Below, one piece after another: positions 1 through 8,472 of a DNA stretch of 64,000 bases. This stretch comes from CAJXYS01 sp913063035 (GTDB lineage: Bacteria > Pseudomonadota > Alphaproteobacteria > Rhodobacterales > Rhodobacteraceae). Location of the stretch: assembly GCF_050586465.1 (NCBI RefSeq), contig NZ_JBOCEG010000003.1, positions 1 to 64,000 of the forward strand. Direction: 5' to 3'. The notes below the pieces were generated by a model. It ran no database searches, was not told where the DNA came from, and was given only the letters and a program-made list of their open reading frames with translations. Position 1 is the first letter of the stretch. The number at the start of each line of letters is the position of its first letter. The position numbers were made by a program, and so were the translations under genes.

Positions 1-150
1 CGTGTTGGGTTTTGTGTGGGGTGGGTGGGGGTGTGGGGAGTGGTTGCTTTCTGGGGTGGGGGGGGGTGGGTTTGTTTGTTTCTCCTGCTTTCTGTCTTTT
101 TCCCTCCCCTGGCACCCGTACCGTGCGGTGGGGGGCCCCCCCCGGTACAG
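1..150. other. G/T-rich low-complexity edge, then GC palindrome
   Basis: Bases 1-110 are strongly strand-biased G and T runs unlike anything else in the window and carry no credible gene. They look like low-quality sequence at a contig edge. At 118-148 there is a palindromic stretch: GTACCG and CGGTAC arms around a G6/C8 run. It could be the ilvC transcription terminator, although it lacks a clean T tract on the minus strand. The boundary between artefact and real sequence is not certain. Confidence 0.5.
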
Positions 151-166
151 CCGTGCCAGTCTGCTA

Positions 167-1189
167 TCAGTTCTTGGACTTGTCGACCATCTTGCCGGCC
201 GAGATCCACGGCATCATGCCGCGCAGCTTCTCGCCGACCGCCTCGATCTGGTGGGCGTCGTTGATGCGGCGCGTGGCCTTGAAGGACGGCTGGCCGACGG
301 CGCATTCCTGCATCCAGTCGCGCACGAAGCGCCCGGTCTGGATGTCGGTCAGGATCGCCTTCATCCGCGCCTTGGTCTCGTCATAGGGCAGGACACGCGG
401 ACCCGACACGTACTCGCCGAACTCGGCGGTGTTCGAGATCGAGTAGTTCATGTTCGCGATGCCGCCCTCGTAGATCAGGTCGACGATCAGCTTCACCTCG
501 TGCAGGCACTCGAAATAGGCCATTTCCGGCTCGTAGCCGGCTTCGACCAGGGTCTCGAAGCCCATGCGGATCAGCTCGACCAGCCCGCCGCAGAGCACGG
601 CCTGTTCGCCGAAGAGATCGGTTTCGCATTCCTGCTGGAAGGTGGTCTCGATGATGCCGGAACGCCCGCCGCCAATGGCCGAGCAGTAGGAGAGCGCCAG
701 GTCCAGCGCCTTGCCGCTGGCGTCGGTGTCGACGGCCACCAGGCAGGGCACGCCGCCGCCCTTGACGAACTCGCCGCGCACGGTGTGGCCGGGGCCCTTC
801 GGCGCCATCATGATCACGTCGACGCCGGGTTTCGGCTCGATCAGGTTGAAATGCACGTTGAGCCCGTGGGCGAAGGCGATCGCCGCGCCCTCGCGGATGT
901 TGTCGTGGACGTATTTCCTGTAGGTCTCGGCCTGCAGCTCGTCGGGCATGGTGAACATCATCAGGTCGCACCAGGCCGCGGCTTCGGCGATGCCCATGAC
1001 CTGAAGGCCCTCGCCCTCGGCCTTGGCGGCACTGGCCGAGCCTTCGCGCAGCGCCACGACGACGTTCTTGGCGCCGGAATCGCGCAGGTTCAGCGCGTGG
1101 GCGTGGCCCTGGCTGCCATAGCCCAGGATCGCCACCTTCTTGTCCTTGATCAGATTGATGTCGCAGTCGCGGTCGTAATACACACGCAT
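167..1189 (-). CDS. ilvC: ketol-acid reductoisomerase (NADP+), class I
   Basis: Converts acetolactate or acetohydroxybutyrate to the dihydroxy acids of valine, leucine and isoleucine synthesis, in the cytoplasm, using NADPH and Mg2+. The 340-residue length is typical of the short class I enzyme. Visible motifs are the Rossmann loop GYGSQGHAHA near residue 24, the PKGPGH motif near residue 130, and the metal-binding segment SDLFGEQ-like ETDLFGEQ near residue 190. I chose the ATG at 1189, giving MRVYYDRDCD, rather than the longer reading. It is divergent from an Lrp-type regulator gene 132 bp away, so Lrp-like control of branched-chain amino acid synthesis is plausible. Confidence 0.97.
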   Translation of the reverse strand: MRVYYDRDCDINLIKDKKVAILGYGSQGHAHALNLRDSGAKNVVVALREGSASAAKAEGEGLQVMGIAEAAAWCDLMMFTMPDELQAETYRKYVHDNIREGAAIAFAHGLNVHFNLIEPKPGVDVIMMAPKGPGHTVRGEFVKGGGVPCLVAVDTDASGKALDLALSYCSAIGGGRSGIIETTFQQECETDLFGEQAVLCGGLVELIRMGFETLVEAGYEPEMAYFECLHEVKLIVDLIYEGGIANMNYSISNTAEFGEYVSGPRVLPYDETKARMKAILTDIQTGRFVRDWMQECAVGQPSFKATRRINDAHQIEAVGEKLRGMMPWISAGKMVDKSKN

Positions 1190-1291
1190 GGTTCTGTCCC
1201 CTCTTTCGGTCGTGTCGGGCGCCAGCATAGCGACCTGGCATCGATTTCCGGCTCATGTATTGCCTTTCTGTCATGAATGCGCGAAAAATCA

Positions 1292-1315
1292 TTCGCAATA
1301 ATCCAGATTTGCGAA
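1292..1315. promoter_or_regulatory. inverted repeat, probable Lrp/AsnC operator
   Basis: TTCGCAA (1292-1298) and TTGCGAA (1309-1315) form a perfect 7-bp inverted repeat with a 10-bp spacer, lying immediately before the start of the Lrp-type gene at 1322 and inside the ilvC/regulator intergenic region. Autoregulation of Lrp-family genes is common. The assignment to this regulator is inference from position. Confidence 0.5.
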
Positions 1316-1321
1316 CGAGTC

Positions 1322-1783
1322 ATGCACAGCCTTGATGATACCGACCGCCGGCTCCTGCGCCAGCTGCAGGCGGACCCGACGCTGTCCACGGCCGATCTGG
1401 CCGACCGGGCGGGGATCACCGCGCCCACGTGCTGGCGGCGGCTGGAGAAGCTCGAGCGTGCCGGCGTGATCGAGGGCATGGAGGCCGCGATCGACTGGCG
1501 CGCGCTCGGCTACGCGGTGGAGGTCAGCCTGCGTGTCACCCTCGACAAGACCGAACGCGCGGCCTTCGACGATTTCCTCGCCGCCGCCCGCGAGGTGGCG
1601 GAGGTCAACGAGATCCAGACCTTCCTGGGCCGGGTGGACGTGCGGCTGAACGTGCTCGCCCGTGACATGGCGCATTACCAGGAAATCTATCGCAGCCGCA
1701 TCCTGACGCTGCCGCATATCGCCGATATCGAGGCCTTGATGCTGGTGGCGACCGTGCAGAACCGCGAGGCTCTGCCGCTGTGA
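1322..1783 (+). CDS. Lrp/AsnC family transcriptional regulator (first of pair)
   Basis: A 153-residue protein starting MHSLDDTDRRLLRQLQ, the classical Lrp opening. An N-terminal winged helix-turn-helix (about residues 4-60, with STADLADRAGITAPTCWRRLEKLERAGVIEG) is followed by an AsnC ligand-binding (RAM) domain. The ATG at 1322 fits the family better than the upstream in-frame extension. It overlaps the next gene by four bases (GTGA), so the two regulators are very likely co-transcribed. It is divergent from ilvC, making branched-chain amino acid metabolism the most likely target. Which amino acid it senses cannot be read from sequence. Confidence 0.92.
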   Translation: MHSLDDTDRRLLRQLQADPTLSTADLADRAGITAPTCWRRLEKLERAGVIEGMEAAIDWRALGYAVEVSLRVTLDKTERAAFDDFLAAAREVAEVNEIQTFLGRVDVRLNVLARDMAHYQEIYRSRILTLPHIADIEALMLVATVQNREALPL

Positions 1784-2238
1784 CCGATCTCGACGAGACC
1801 GACCGCCAGATCCTGCGCGCGCTTGCGCGCGACGCGCGGGCCAGCGCCGGAAAGCTCGGCCGCCAGCTGGGGCTTTCGCAGCCGGCCACCTGGCGGCGCA
1901 TCCGCAGGCTCGAGGAGGCCGGGATCCTGGCAGGCCGCCGGCTGCGGCTGAACCACGCGGCGCTGGGCTTCGGCGTCACGGTGTTCCTCGGCGTGAAGCT
2001 GGCCACCAAGGGGCGCGTCAGCCTCGAGGATTTCGAGCGCGCCGTGACCGCCATCCCCGAGGTGCAGGTCGTCCAGCACGTGCTCGGGCTCTACGACTAC
2101 AGGCTGCGCGTCGTCGCCCGCGATCTGCCCGACTTCGAGCGCGTCCTGCGCCGCCGGATCATGGCGCTGCCCGGCGTGGGCGAGGTCGAGGCCAACGTGC
2201 TGTTGAGCGAGGAACGCCTGTCCGGCCCGCTCGGCTGA
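1780..2238 (+). CDS. Lrp/AsnC family transcriptional regulator (second of pair)
   Basis: A 152-residue protein that starts at GTG and overlaps the preceding Lrp gene by four bases. It has the same organisation: HTH at about residues 3-58 (SAGKLGRQLGLSQPATWRRI) and a C-terminal RAM domain containing the usual LGLYDYRLRVVARD segment. Sequence similarity to its neighbour is only moderate, so the pair is an old duplication. Lrp proteins form dimers and octamers, and adjacent paralogues may form hetero-oligomers; that is inference. The class V aminotransferase gene begins 61 bases downstream on the same strand and may be part of the unit. Confidence 0.92.
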   Translation: MTDLDETDRQILRALARDARASAGKLGRQLGLSQPATWRRIRRLEEAGILAGRRLRLNHAALGFGVTVFLGVKLATKGRVSLEDFERAVTAIPEVQVVQHVLGLYDYRLRVVARDLPDFERVLRRRIMALPGVGEVEANVLLSEERLSGPLG

Positions 2239-2299
2239 GGAATTGGCTTTCTGCGCGGGCTGCGCTAGGGCTTTGGCAGCATTCCGAAGGAGACATGCC

Positions 2300-3436
2300 A
2301 TGAACGCCCTCAATCCCGATATCGATCCCGACGGCCTGTTGGAGTTCTCGGTCGTGTTCACCGACCGCTCGCTGAACCACATGAGCGCGGCCTTCCAGCA
2401 GGTGATGCGCGATATCGACGCCACCCTGCGCGAGGTCTACAAGGCCGATGCCGTCGCGGTCATTCCCGGCGGCGGCACCTACGCGATGGAGGCCGTCGCG
2501 CGCCAGCTCGCCACCGATGCCCGGGCGATGGTGATCCGGAACGGCTGGTTCTCCTACCGCTGGACGCAGATTTTCGAGGCCGGCACGATCCCGGCTGAAG
2601 AGACCGTGATGAAGGCGCGGCGCGCGGGCAACGCGACCGACGCGCCCTTTGCCCCCGCGCCGATCGACGAGGTGGTCGCCCGGATCCGCGCCGATCGCCC
2701 GGATATCGTCTTCGCGCCCCATGTCGAGACCTCGGCCGGGCTGATCCTGCCGGACGCCTACCTGAAAGCCGTGGCGGACGCCGTCCACGAGGTCGGCGGG
2801 CTCTTCGTCCTCGACTGCATCGCCTCGGGCTGCGCCTGGGTCGACATGAAGGCGACCGGCGTGGACGTTCTGATCTCTGCGCCGCAGAAGGGCTGGTCGG
2901 CACAGCCCTCGGCCGGCCTCGTGATGCTGTCCGACGCCGCGCGGGCACGGGTCGCGGCGACGCGGTCGACCAGCTTCGCCATCGATCTCGGCAAGTGGCT
3001 CTCGATCATGGACGCCTATCTCGGCGGCGGGCATGCCTATCACGCGACCATGCCCACCGATGCGCTGCGCGCCTTCCGCGACACGATGCAGGAAATGCGG
3101 GATTACGGCTTCGACAGGCTCTGCGAGGCCCAGTGGGAACAGGGCCGCCGTGTCCGCGCCGCGCTGGCCGCGCGCGGGTTCCGGTCCGTCGCGGCCGAGG
3201 GCTTCGAGGCCCCGGGCGTCGTGGTCTGCTACACGGGCGATGCCGAGATCCACACCGGCCGCGCCTTCGCCGCCGAAGGCGTCCAGATCGCCGCGGGCGT
3301 GCCGCTGCAATGCGACGAGGGCCCGGACTACAAGAGCTTCCGCCTGGGCCTCTTCGGGCTGGACAAGCTTTACGACGTCGAGGCCAGCGTCGCCCGCCTG
3401 GAGGCGGCACTCGACAAGGTCACCGCCGGGGCCTGA
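2300..3436 (+). CDS. class V PLP-dependent aminotransferase (alanine-glyoxylate / serine-pyruvate type)
   Basis: A 378-residue fold-type I PLP enzyme. The N-terminal half carries the PGGGTYAMEAVARQLA cofactor-phosphate region near residue 56. The Schiff-base lysine lies in ISAPQKGWSAQPSAG near residue 197, and an acidic PLP-ring residue lies in FVLDCIASGCAW. This arrangement is typical of the AGAT/serine-glyoxylate family, but the substrate pair is not fixed by sequence. The start MNALNPDIDP at 2300 has AAGGAGA-like Shine-Dalgarno sequence just upstream. Its position behind two Lrp regulators suggests amino acid-responsive expression. Confidence 0.88.
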   Translation: MNALNPDIDPDGLLEFSVVFTDRSLNHMSAAFQQVMRDIDATLREVYKADAVAVIPGGGTYAMEAVARQLATDARAMVIRNGWFSYRWTQIFEAGTIPAEETVMKARRAGNATDAPFAPAPIDEVVARIRADRPDIVFAPHVETSAGLILPDAYLKAVADAVHEVGGLFVLDCIASGCAWVDMKATGVDVLISAPQKGWSAQPSAGLVMLSDAARARVAATRSTSFAIDLGKWLSIMDAYLGGGHAYHATMPTDALRAFRDTMQEMRDYGFDRLCEAQWEQGRRVRAALAARGFRSVAAEGFEAPGVVVCYTGDAEIHTGRAFAAEGVQIAAGVPLQCDEGPDYKSFRLGLFGLDKLYDVEASVARLEAALDKVTAGA

Positions 3437-3453
3437 CGGCCCCGCATCCCCGG

Positions 3454-4695
3454 TCAGGGGGCCGGCGCGCCGTCCGCCGTCCGCGCCGGACGCGCGCCGA
3501 GCCCAGCCTGCATCAGGGTCCGCCGCACCGGGCGCACGTCATGCAGCAGCCGCATCGCCCGGTCGCGGAGCGCCGCCAGCGCCGGTGCGCCGGCCATCGA
3601 GGCGCGGTTCAGCGCGTCGATCCCGGTCACGCGGAGCCGGATATCGGCCCAGCGGCGACGATGGTAGGCGCGCAGCATCTCCGCGTCGCCCAGCCCCTCG
3701 GGGCGGGCGCGGGCCAGCTCCAGCAGGCAGCCCATGTCGGCCAGGCTCATGTTGAGACCCTGCGCGCCGATGGGCGGCACCACGTGGGCGGCCTCGGCGA
3801 TCAGGGCGACCCGTTCGCCGTCGAGCCGATCCGCGATCTGGCTGATGATGGGCCAGACGGTGATCTGGCTGGCCAGCGACAGCGGCCCGAAGTGGTAGCA
3901 GGACCGCGCCGACATCTCGGCCTCGAGCGCGGCCCGATCCATCTGTGCCAGGTCCAGCGCGCGGGGGCCTTCCTCCATCCAGACAACGGCCGAATGGGGC
4001 CGGCCGTCCAGATCGGGCAGCGGCACCAGCGTGAACGGCCCGCCCGAAAGATGGATCTCGGTCGAGACGTTCTGGTGCGGAATCGGATGGGTGACGGTGA
4101 AGGCCAGCGCCTTCTGCCCGTAGCGCATGGTCTGCACGCCGATCCCGGCGGCCTCGCGCACCGGCGAGTTGCGCCCGTCGGCGGCCACGACCAGCCGCGC
4201 GCGGCAGCGCGTCCCGTCCGAAAGCCGCGCGATCGCCTCGGTCTCGCGGGTGAAAAGCCGCGCGGTGGCCACGCCGGGGCGGAACGCGACGTTGGGCAAC
4301 TCGGCGATGCGCGCCACCATCTCGCGGCGCAGGAGCCAGTTCGGAAGATTCCAGCCGAAAGGCAGGTCGGAAATATCGGCGGCATCGAAATCGCGCACGG
4401 ACCGGGCCTCGGGCGGATCGCCGCCGGCCTCGACGATGCGCATCACCTGCAGGTCGGCGGCATGGGGGGCGAGCCGGTCCCAGAGCCCGGCCGCCTCCAG
4501 CACCGCGCGCGAGGGCTGCAGGAAGGCGGTGGAGCGCAGGTCGGCGCCGTCGGCCGCGGCCTCGGTCACGGGCGGGGCCGGATCGACACAGAGAACCGAG
4601 AACCCCGCCGAGCCGAAGGCGCAGGCCGCCGTCAGCCCGGCGACGCCGCCGCCGGATACGAGGATGTCGTGATGGGTCGTGCTGCCGTCTGCCAT
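3454..4695 (-). CDS. UbiH/UbiF/VisC/COQ6-family FAD-dependent hydroxylase
   Basis: A 413-residue flavoprotein monooxygenase, probably acting on a ring position in ubiquinone synthesis. The N-terminal FAD motif is SGGGVAGLTAACAF (about residue 13), the DG motif is VVAADGRNSPVREAAG in the middle, and the third FAD motif appears as ALIAEAAHVVPPIGAQGLN. The last deviates from the usual GDAAH by having EAAH. The start MADGSTTHH is chosen; the longer reading adds low-complexity residues. It is convergent with the aminotransferase gene. The ring position hydroxylated cannot be decided here. Confidence 0.88.
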   Translation of the reverse strand: MADGSTTHHDILVSGGGVAGLTAACAFGSAGFSVLCVDPAPPVTEAAADGADLRSTAFLQPSRAVLEAAGLWDRLAPHAADLQVMRIVEAGGDPPEARSVRDFDAADISDLPFGWNLPNWLLRREMVARIAELPNVAFRPGVATARLFTRETEAIARLSDGTRCRARLVVAADGRNSPVREAAGIGVQTMRYGQKALAFTVTHPIPHQNVSTEIHLSGGPFTLVPLPDLDGRPHSAVVWMEEGPRALDLAQMDRAALEAEMSARSCYHFGPLSLASQITVWPIISQIADRLDGERVALIAEAAHVVPPIGAQGLNMSLADMGCLLELARARPEGLGDAEMLRAYHRRRWADIRLRVTGIDALNRASMAGAPALAALRDRAMRLLHDVRPVRRTLMQAGLGARPARTADGAPAP

Positions 4696-4756
4696 GGGTC
4701 CGCCTCCTCGGGCCGGAGAGTAGTCCGCGCAGCCGGCGGGGCAAAGCGGCAATCCG

Positions 4757-4996
4757 TCATCCCTTGGTGATCAGGAACAGGATCAGGAAGCAGACCGGGA
4801 CCAGCGCGAGCGCGGGCAGGATGATCGCGGGATAGCCGAAGGCCATGATCGCCATGATCCAGATCGCCACCAGCGAAAACAGCGCGTAATAGATGTTGTC
4901 GGCATCGCCATACATCACGTCGCGCAGCATCCAGCCGAAAACGGGCACGAGAAAGAGCAGCCGCTGCCAGCGGGGAAGTCGGGGCGTCGAGGTCAT
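4757..4996 (-). CDS. small integral membrane protein, unknown function
   Basis: A 79-residue protein that is almost wholly hydrophobic, with a charged N-terminus (MTSTPRLPRWQRLLF) and about three predicted transmembrane stretches (LLFLVPVFGWML, IYYALFSLVAIWIMAIMAFG, IILPALALVPVCFLILFLI). It lies on the same strand as the UbiH-like gene, 61 bases upstream of it, and may share its promoter. No family recognised. The codon use is like its neighbours, so it is probably real. Confidence 0.65.
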   Translation of the reverse strand: MTSTPRLPRWQRLLFLVPVFGWMLRDVMYGDADNIYYALFSLVAIWIMAIMAFGYPAIILPALALVPVCFLILFLITKG

Positions 4997-5077
4997 GAAG
5001 TCATCCTGGTTGGGTGGTAAGGCGTTCAGGACGAAAGATATTCCGCCGCTGCGCCCTGTTCAGAGGGCTGCGGCAAC

Positions 5078-5725
5078 CTACCGCGTCAGCCGGGCCAGGA
5101 ACGCGGCGAGGTCATCGGTGTGATGGTGAATGTGCTGCGCCGGGGCCGGGGCGTCGGCCACGTGGACGGTGCGCATGCCCATCTGGTGCGGCGCCTCGAG
5201 GTTGCGCGGATCGTCCTCGAACATGGCGGCGGCGCCGGCCTCGACACCGTCGAGCGCGAAGACCGTCTCGAAGGCCGCGCGCGCGGGTTTGGGCCGGTAA
5301 CCGGCATGTTCCACCCCGTAGAGCGCGTCGAAAGCGTCTTCCAGCCCGCGGGCCGCGAGAACCCGGCGCGCATAGGGCTCCGAGCCGTTGGTATAGACGA
5401 TGCGCCGGCCCGGCAGCGCGGTGATGCCGGCGCGCAGCGCCGGGTCGGGTTCCAGGTGGTCGAGCGAGATGTCGTGCACCTCGTCGAGATAGGGGCCCGG
5501 ATCGACGCCATGGACCGCCATCAGCCCGGCCAGCGTCGTGCCGTACTCGGCCCAGTAGACCCGGCGCAGCCGGTCGGCCTCGGCGCGGTCGGCGCCGGTG
5601 GCGCGCATCACGAAATCGGTCATCCGGATCTCGATCTGGTCGAAGAGCCGCGCGGCGGGCGGGTAGAGCGTGTTGTCCAGGTCGAAGACCCAGTGCCGGA
5701 CATGGGTGAAGTGATGGGCTACCAT
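5078..5725 (-). CDS. HAD-family hydrolase, pyrimidine 5'-nucleotidase type
   Basis: A 215-residue haloacid-dehalogenase-superfamily phosphatase. Motif I is FDLDNTLYPP at about residue 14 (the two aspartates are catalytic), motif II is YTNGSE, and motif III/IV is the lysine in GYRPKP plus MFEDDPRNLEAP. The LYPP signature is the one seen in the Sdt1/Phm8 pyrimidine 5'-nucleotidase group. The long upstream extension of this frame is noncoding; the ATG at 5725 gives MVAHHFTHV. It is divergent from a GntR regulator. Substrate assignment is from family resemblance only. Confidence 0.88.
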   Translation of the reverse strand: MVAHHFTHVRHWVFDLDNTLYPPAARLFDQIEIRMTDFVMRATGADRAEADRLRRVYWAEYGTTLAGLMAVHGVDPGPYLDEVHDISLDHLEPDPALRAGITALPGRRIVYTNGSEPYARRVLAARGLEDAFDALYGVEHAGYRPKPARAAFETVFALDGVEAGAAAMFEDDPRNLEAPHQMGMRTVHVADAPAPAQHIHHHTDDLAAFLARLTR

Positions 5726-5827
5726 GGCCGTGACATTACTGCGCGCCCCCGGCCGCGGCAACGCCCGGGCTATTGATTGCCGCGCGGCTCCGGGGATAGG
5801 CTTCGGCGGATCCTTGAGGAGACCCCG

Positions 5828-6487
5828 ATGAGCGACGTGAAACCGGCGCAGAAAGACGCCTATGACCTGATCCTGGAGGCGATCGATGTCGGCGTCTTCA
5901 AACCGGGAGACCGGCTGGTGGAATCGGAACTCGCCGAACGCTTCGGCGTCTCGCGCACCCCGATCCGCGAGGCCCTGCAGCGGCTCGAGACCCAGTCGAT
6001 GCTGACCCGCGTCGGCCGTTCGCTGATCGTCTCGTCGCTCGATCACAACCAGCTGGCCGAGCTCTATACCGTCCGCAACGAGCTCGAGGGGCTGGCCGCG
6101 CGGCTCGCCGCGCAGCACGCCGCCGAGGAAGAGATCCGCGTTCTCTACGACATGGTCGAGGATGACCGCCAGCTGGTGGACGAGCCGAAGGCGCTCAGCC
6201 GGGCGAACCGGCGCTTCCACAAGCAGATCCACCTGGCCAGCCACAACCGCTACCTGGTGCAGCAGCTCGATCTCGTGCATCGCTTCATGGCGCTCCTGGC
6301 GACGACCTCGCTGGCGGTGGAGGGCCGCGGCGAGACCGCGCTCGACGAACACCTCGAGATCGTGCGCGCCATCGAGGCCCGCGACGGCGACAGGGCCTGC
6401 GACGCGCTGAAGCGCCACCTCTCCAAGGCGTTCGAGACGCGGCTGAAGCTTGACGCCGGCGAGGTGCGCAAGGCCGAGGGCGCCTAG
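5828..6487 (+). CDS. GntR-family transcriptional regulator, FadR/FCD type
   Basis: A 219-residue regulator. The N-terminal winged HTH has the GntR signature (FKPGDRLVESELAERFGVSRTP, about residues 25-46, then IREALQRLE), followed by an all-helical FCD effector domain (YTVRNELEGLAARLAA onward) of the kind that binds metal and small carboxylates. The start is MSDVKPAQKD, preceded by a GAGGAGA Shine-Dalgarno. It is convergent with the glycosyltransferase gene, overlapping its end by four bases. The effector is unknown. Confidence 0.92.
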   Translation: MSDVKPAQKDAYDLILEAIDVGVFKPGDRLVESELAERFGVSRTPIREALQRLETQSMLTRVGRSLIVSSLDHNQLAELYTVRNELEGLAARLAAQHAAEEEIRVLYDMVEDDRQLVDEPKALSRANRRFHKQIHLASHNRYLVQQLDLVHRFMALLATTSLAVEGRGETALDEHLEIVRAIEARDGDRACDALKRHLSKAFETRLKLDAGEVRKAEGA

Positions 6488-8391
6488 GCGTCGGCCATCG
6501 GGTCGCCGGGGCCCGGCCTGGCATGGCCGTGATCGGTCTTGTCCCAGTAGAAGGGCCGCGCGACGATCTCGTAGACCGCTTTCCAGGCGGCGAGGGCGCC
6601 AAGCGGGAAATAGAGATGCATGCTCGGCACCCAGGGCATCAGGAAGCGATGTTTCGGGCCGGACGTCGCCGCCAGGGCGATGGCGATCCCCACCAGTTCC
6701 GACACCACGAAAAGCGCGGCCAGCGCCACCAGCGCCGCGTCGGGCAGGTGCATCAGGAAAGGCACCGTGCCGGTCAGGGCCAGCAGCCAGAAGGACCAGA
6801 GGAACGGCGCGGTCAGGAAGGCCGCCAGCGTACCGAGGAAAAGCACCTGGAACCCGGTGAAACCGCGCGGCCCGAGTTCCGACCAGAGCCGCGCCGGCCG
6901 GCGCATGTGGCTGACCCAGGTCATCGCGAAGCCCTTGAGCCAGCGCGAACGCTGGCGCACCCAGGCCCAGGGGCGGCAGTTGGCCTCCTCGTAGGTGACG
7001 CTCGGCACGAATTCGCAGCGATAGCCGTGGCGGGCCAGCCGCATGCCGAGATCGGCGTCCTCGGTGACGTTGTGCGCGTCCCAGCCGCCGATCGCCTCGA
7101 GCACGTCACGGCGGAAGAAGAGCGTCGTGCCCCCGAGCGGCACCGGCAGGCCCAGCCGCTCGAACCCCGGCAGGATCATCCGGAACCACACCGCGTACTC
7201 GATCGCGAAGCAGCGCGACAGCCAGTTCATGCGCGCGTTGTAGAAATCGAGGATGCCCTGCAGGCAGGCGACGTCGGGTTTGCTGGCATGGAACCGGGCG
7301 ACCATCCGGCGGATCTGGTCGGGCTCGGGCGCATCCTCGGCGTCGTATATGCCGACGATGCTGCCCCGGCAGAAATCGAGCGCGTAGTTCAGCGCCCGGG
7401 GCTTGGTCCGCAAGCGCGAGTCCGGCACGAGGGTCACCGCCATCCACGGCGGCAGCGGCGTCGCAGCCAGGGCGGCGCGGGTGACGGCGTCATCCTCCTC
7501 GATCACCAGCCGGATCTCGAGCAGCTCCGGCGGATAGTCGAGCCGCCCGAGCCGCCGGATGATATCGGGCAGGATCCGGGCCTCGCGATGCAGCGGCACC
7601 AGGATCGAGACCCTGGGCAAACGCGCGATGGCGGGCGGGGGCGCGGCGTCGGCCGCGCCCGCAGCCGCGGCGCGGGCGCGCAGCGTGGCCAGGGCCGCCA
7701 GCGTCTTGAGCGTCATGTTCGCCAGGAGCGCGGTGACCGCGATCGCCATCAACACCCATGCGGCGGCGGCCGGGAAGGTCAGGCCGGCCAGCGCCATCGT
7801 CGCCAGCGCCGGCGCGCGGATCATCGCGCGGCTGGGGCCGGCCCAGTCCCGGCAGCTCATCTCGGCCGGGCAGCGGGTTTCCGCGCGTTGCGCGAGATCG
7901 CCGCGATGAGCGTCGGCAATGGCCTTCTGCACCTGCGAGTCGGGGGCGAAGACGAAGTGATAGGCGCCGAAATCGGCGGGCAGCGCCCGGCGCAGCGGCT
8001 CGGCCCGGTCGGGATGGGCGAGCGCCAGAACCGTGACGGAGCCGATCCGGCGCCAGGGCACGGCCCCGTGCGCGAGGCAGAGCGCCGCGGGCAGGCTGCG
8101 CGCGATCCGTGCGACGGGCGGCCGGCGGGCCAGATCGACGCTGCGCAGGCCCGAGTCGGCGGCCAGCAGGCGGTCCATCTCGGCGCGGTGGATCACGCCG
8201 CGGGCCACCAGGATGTCCGACAGCCGCGCATGCGAACGGTTGCGCTGAGTCGTGGCCTCGGCCAGCTGCTGGTGGGTGAGGTGCCCGGCTTGTACCAGCC
8301 GCATGCCAAGCCCGCGGGGGCGGTGGCGGCGCGGGCGTGATCCGGTGGCCGCGGGCCGCGGGACGGGACGGATTTGGGATGCGCGGGTCAT
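6484..8391 (-). CDS. membrane GT2 glycosyltransferase with N-terminal MshEN-like domain
   Basis: A 635-residue protein. Residues about 25-80 (MRLVQAGHLTHQQLAEATTQ, then LSDILVARGVI) match the pattern of the type II secretion/MshE N-terminal domain, which in several proteins binds cyclic di-GMP. Two membrane segments follow (about 175-215), then a GT2 catalytic domain with VSILVPLHRE, the IYDAEDAPEPD acidic motif, TEDADLGMRL and the QRSRWLKG (QxxRW) motif of processive synthases, and finally two or three membrane helices. It probably exports or builds an extracellular polysaccharide. Polymer identity is unknown. The chosen start is MTRASQIRP. Confidence 0.85.
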   Translation of the reverse strand: MTRASQIRPVPRPAATGSRPRRHRPRGLGMRLVQAGHLTHQQLAEATTQRNRSHARLSDILVARGVIHRAEMDRLLAADSGLRSVDLARRPPVARIARSLPAALCLAHGAVPWRRIGSVTVLALAHPDRAEPLRRALPADFGAYHFVFAPDSQVQKAIADAHRGDLAQRAETRCPAEMSCRDWAGPSRAMIRAPALATMALAGLTFPAAAAWVLMAIAVTALLANMTLKTLAALATLRARAAAAGAADAAPPPAIARLPRVSILVPLHREARILPDIIRRLGRLDYPPELLEIRLVIEEDDAVTRAALAATPLPPWMAVTLVPDSRLRTKPRALNYALDFCRGSIVGIYDAEDAPEPDQIRRMVARFHASKPDVACLQGILDFYNARMNWLSRCFAIEYAVWFRMILPGFERLGLPVPLGGTTLFFRRDVLEAIGGWDAHNVTEDADLGMRLARHGYRCEFVPSVTYEEANCRPWAWVRQRSRWLKGFAMTWVSHMRRPARLWSELGPRGFTGFQVLFLGTLAAFLTAPFLWSFWLLALTGTVPFLMHLPDAALVALAALFVVSELVGIAIALAATSGPKHRFLMPWVPSMHLYFPLGALAAWKAVYEIVARPFYWDKTDHGHARPGPGDPMADA

Positions 8392-8472
8392 CGGCGGCCT
8401 CCGGGTTGCAGGGTCAGCCTGCAAGCCGCCGGTAAAAAAGTGGTTAAGCGGGGATTTACCCTGCCGCGCGGG

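Noticed and set aside
2..1276. Long plus-strand open frame over ilvC
   Set aside because: It is antisense to a textbook ketol-acid reductoisomerase and its protein is His/Asp/Gly-rich shadow sequence typical of high-GC DNA.
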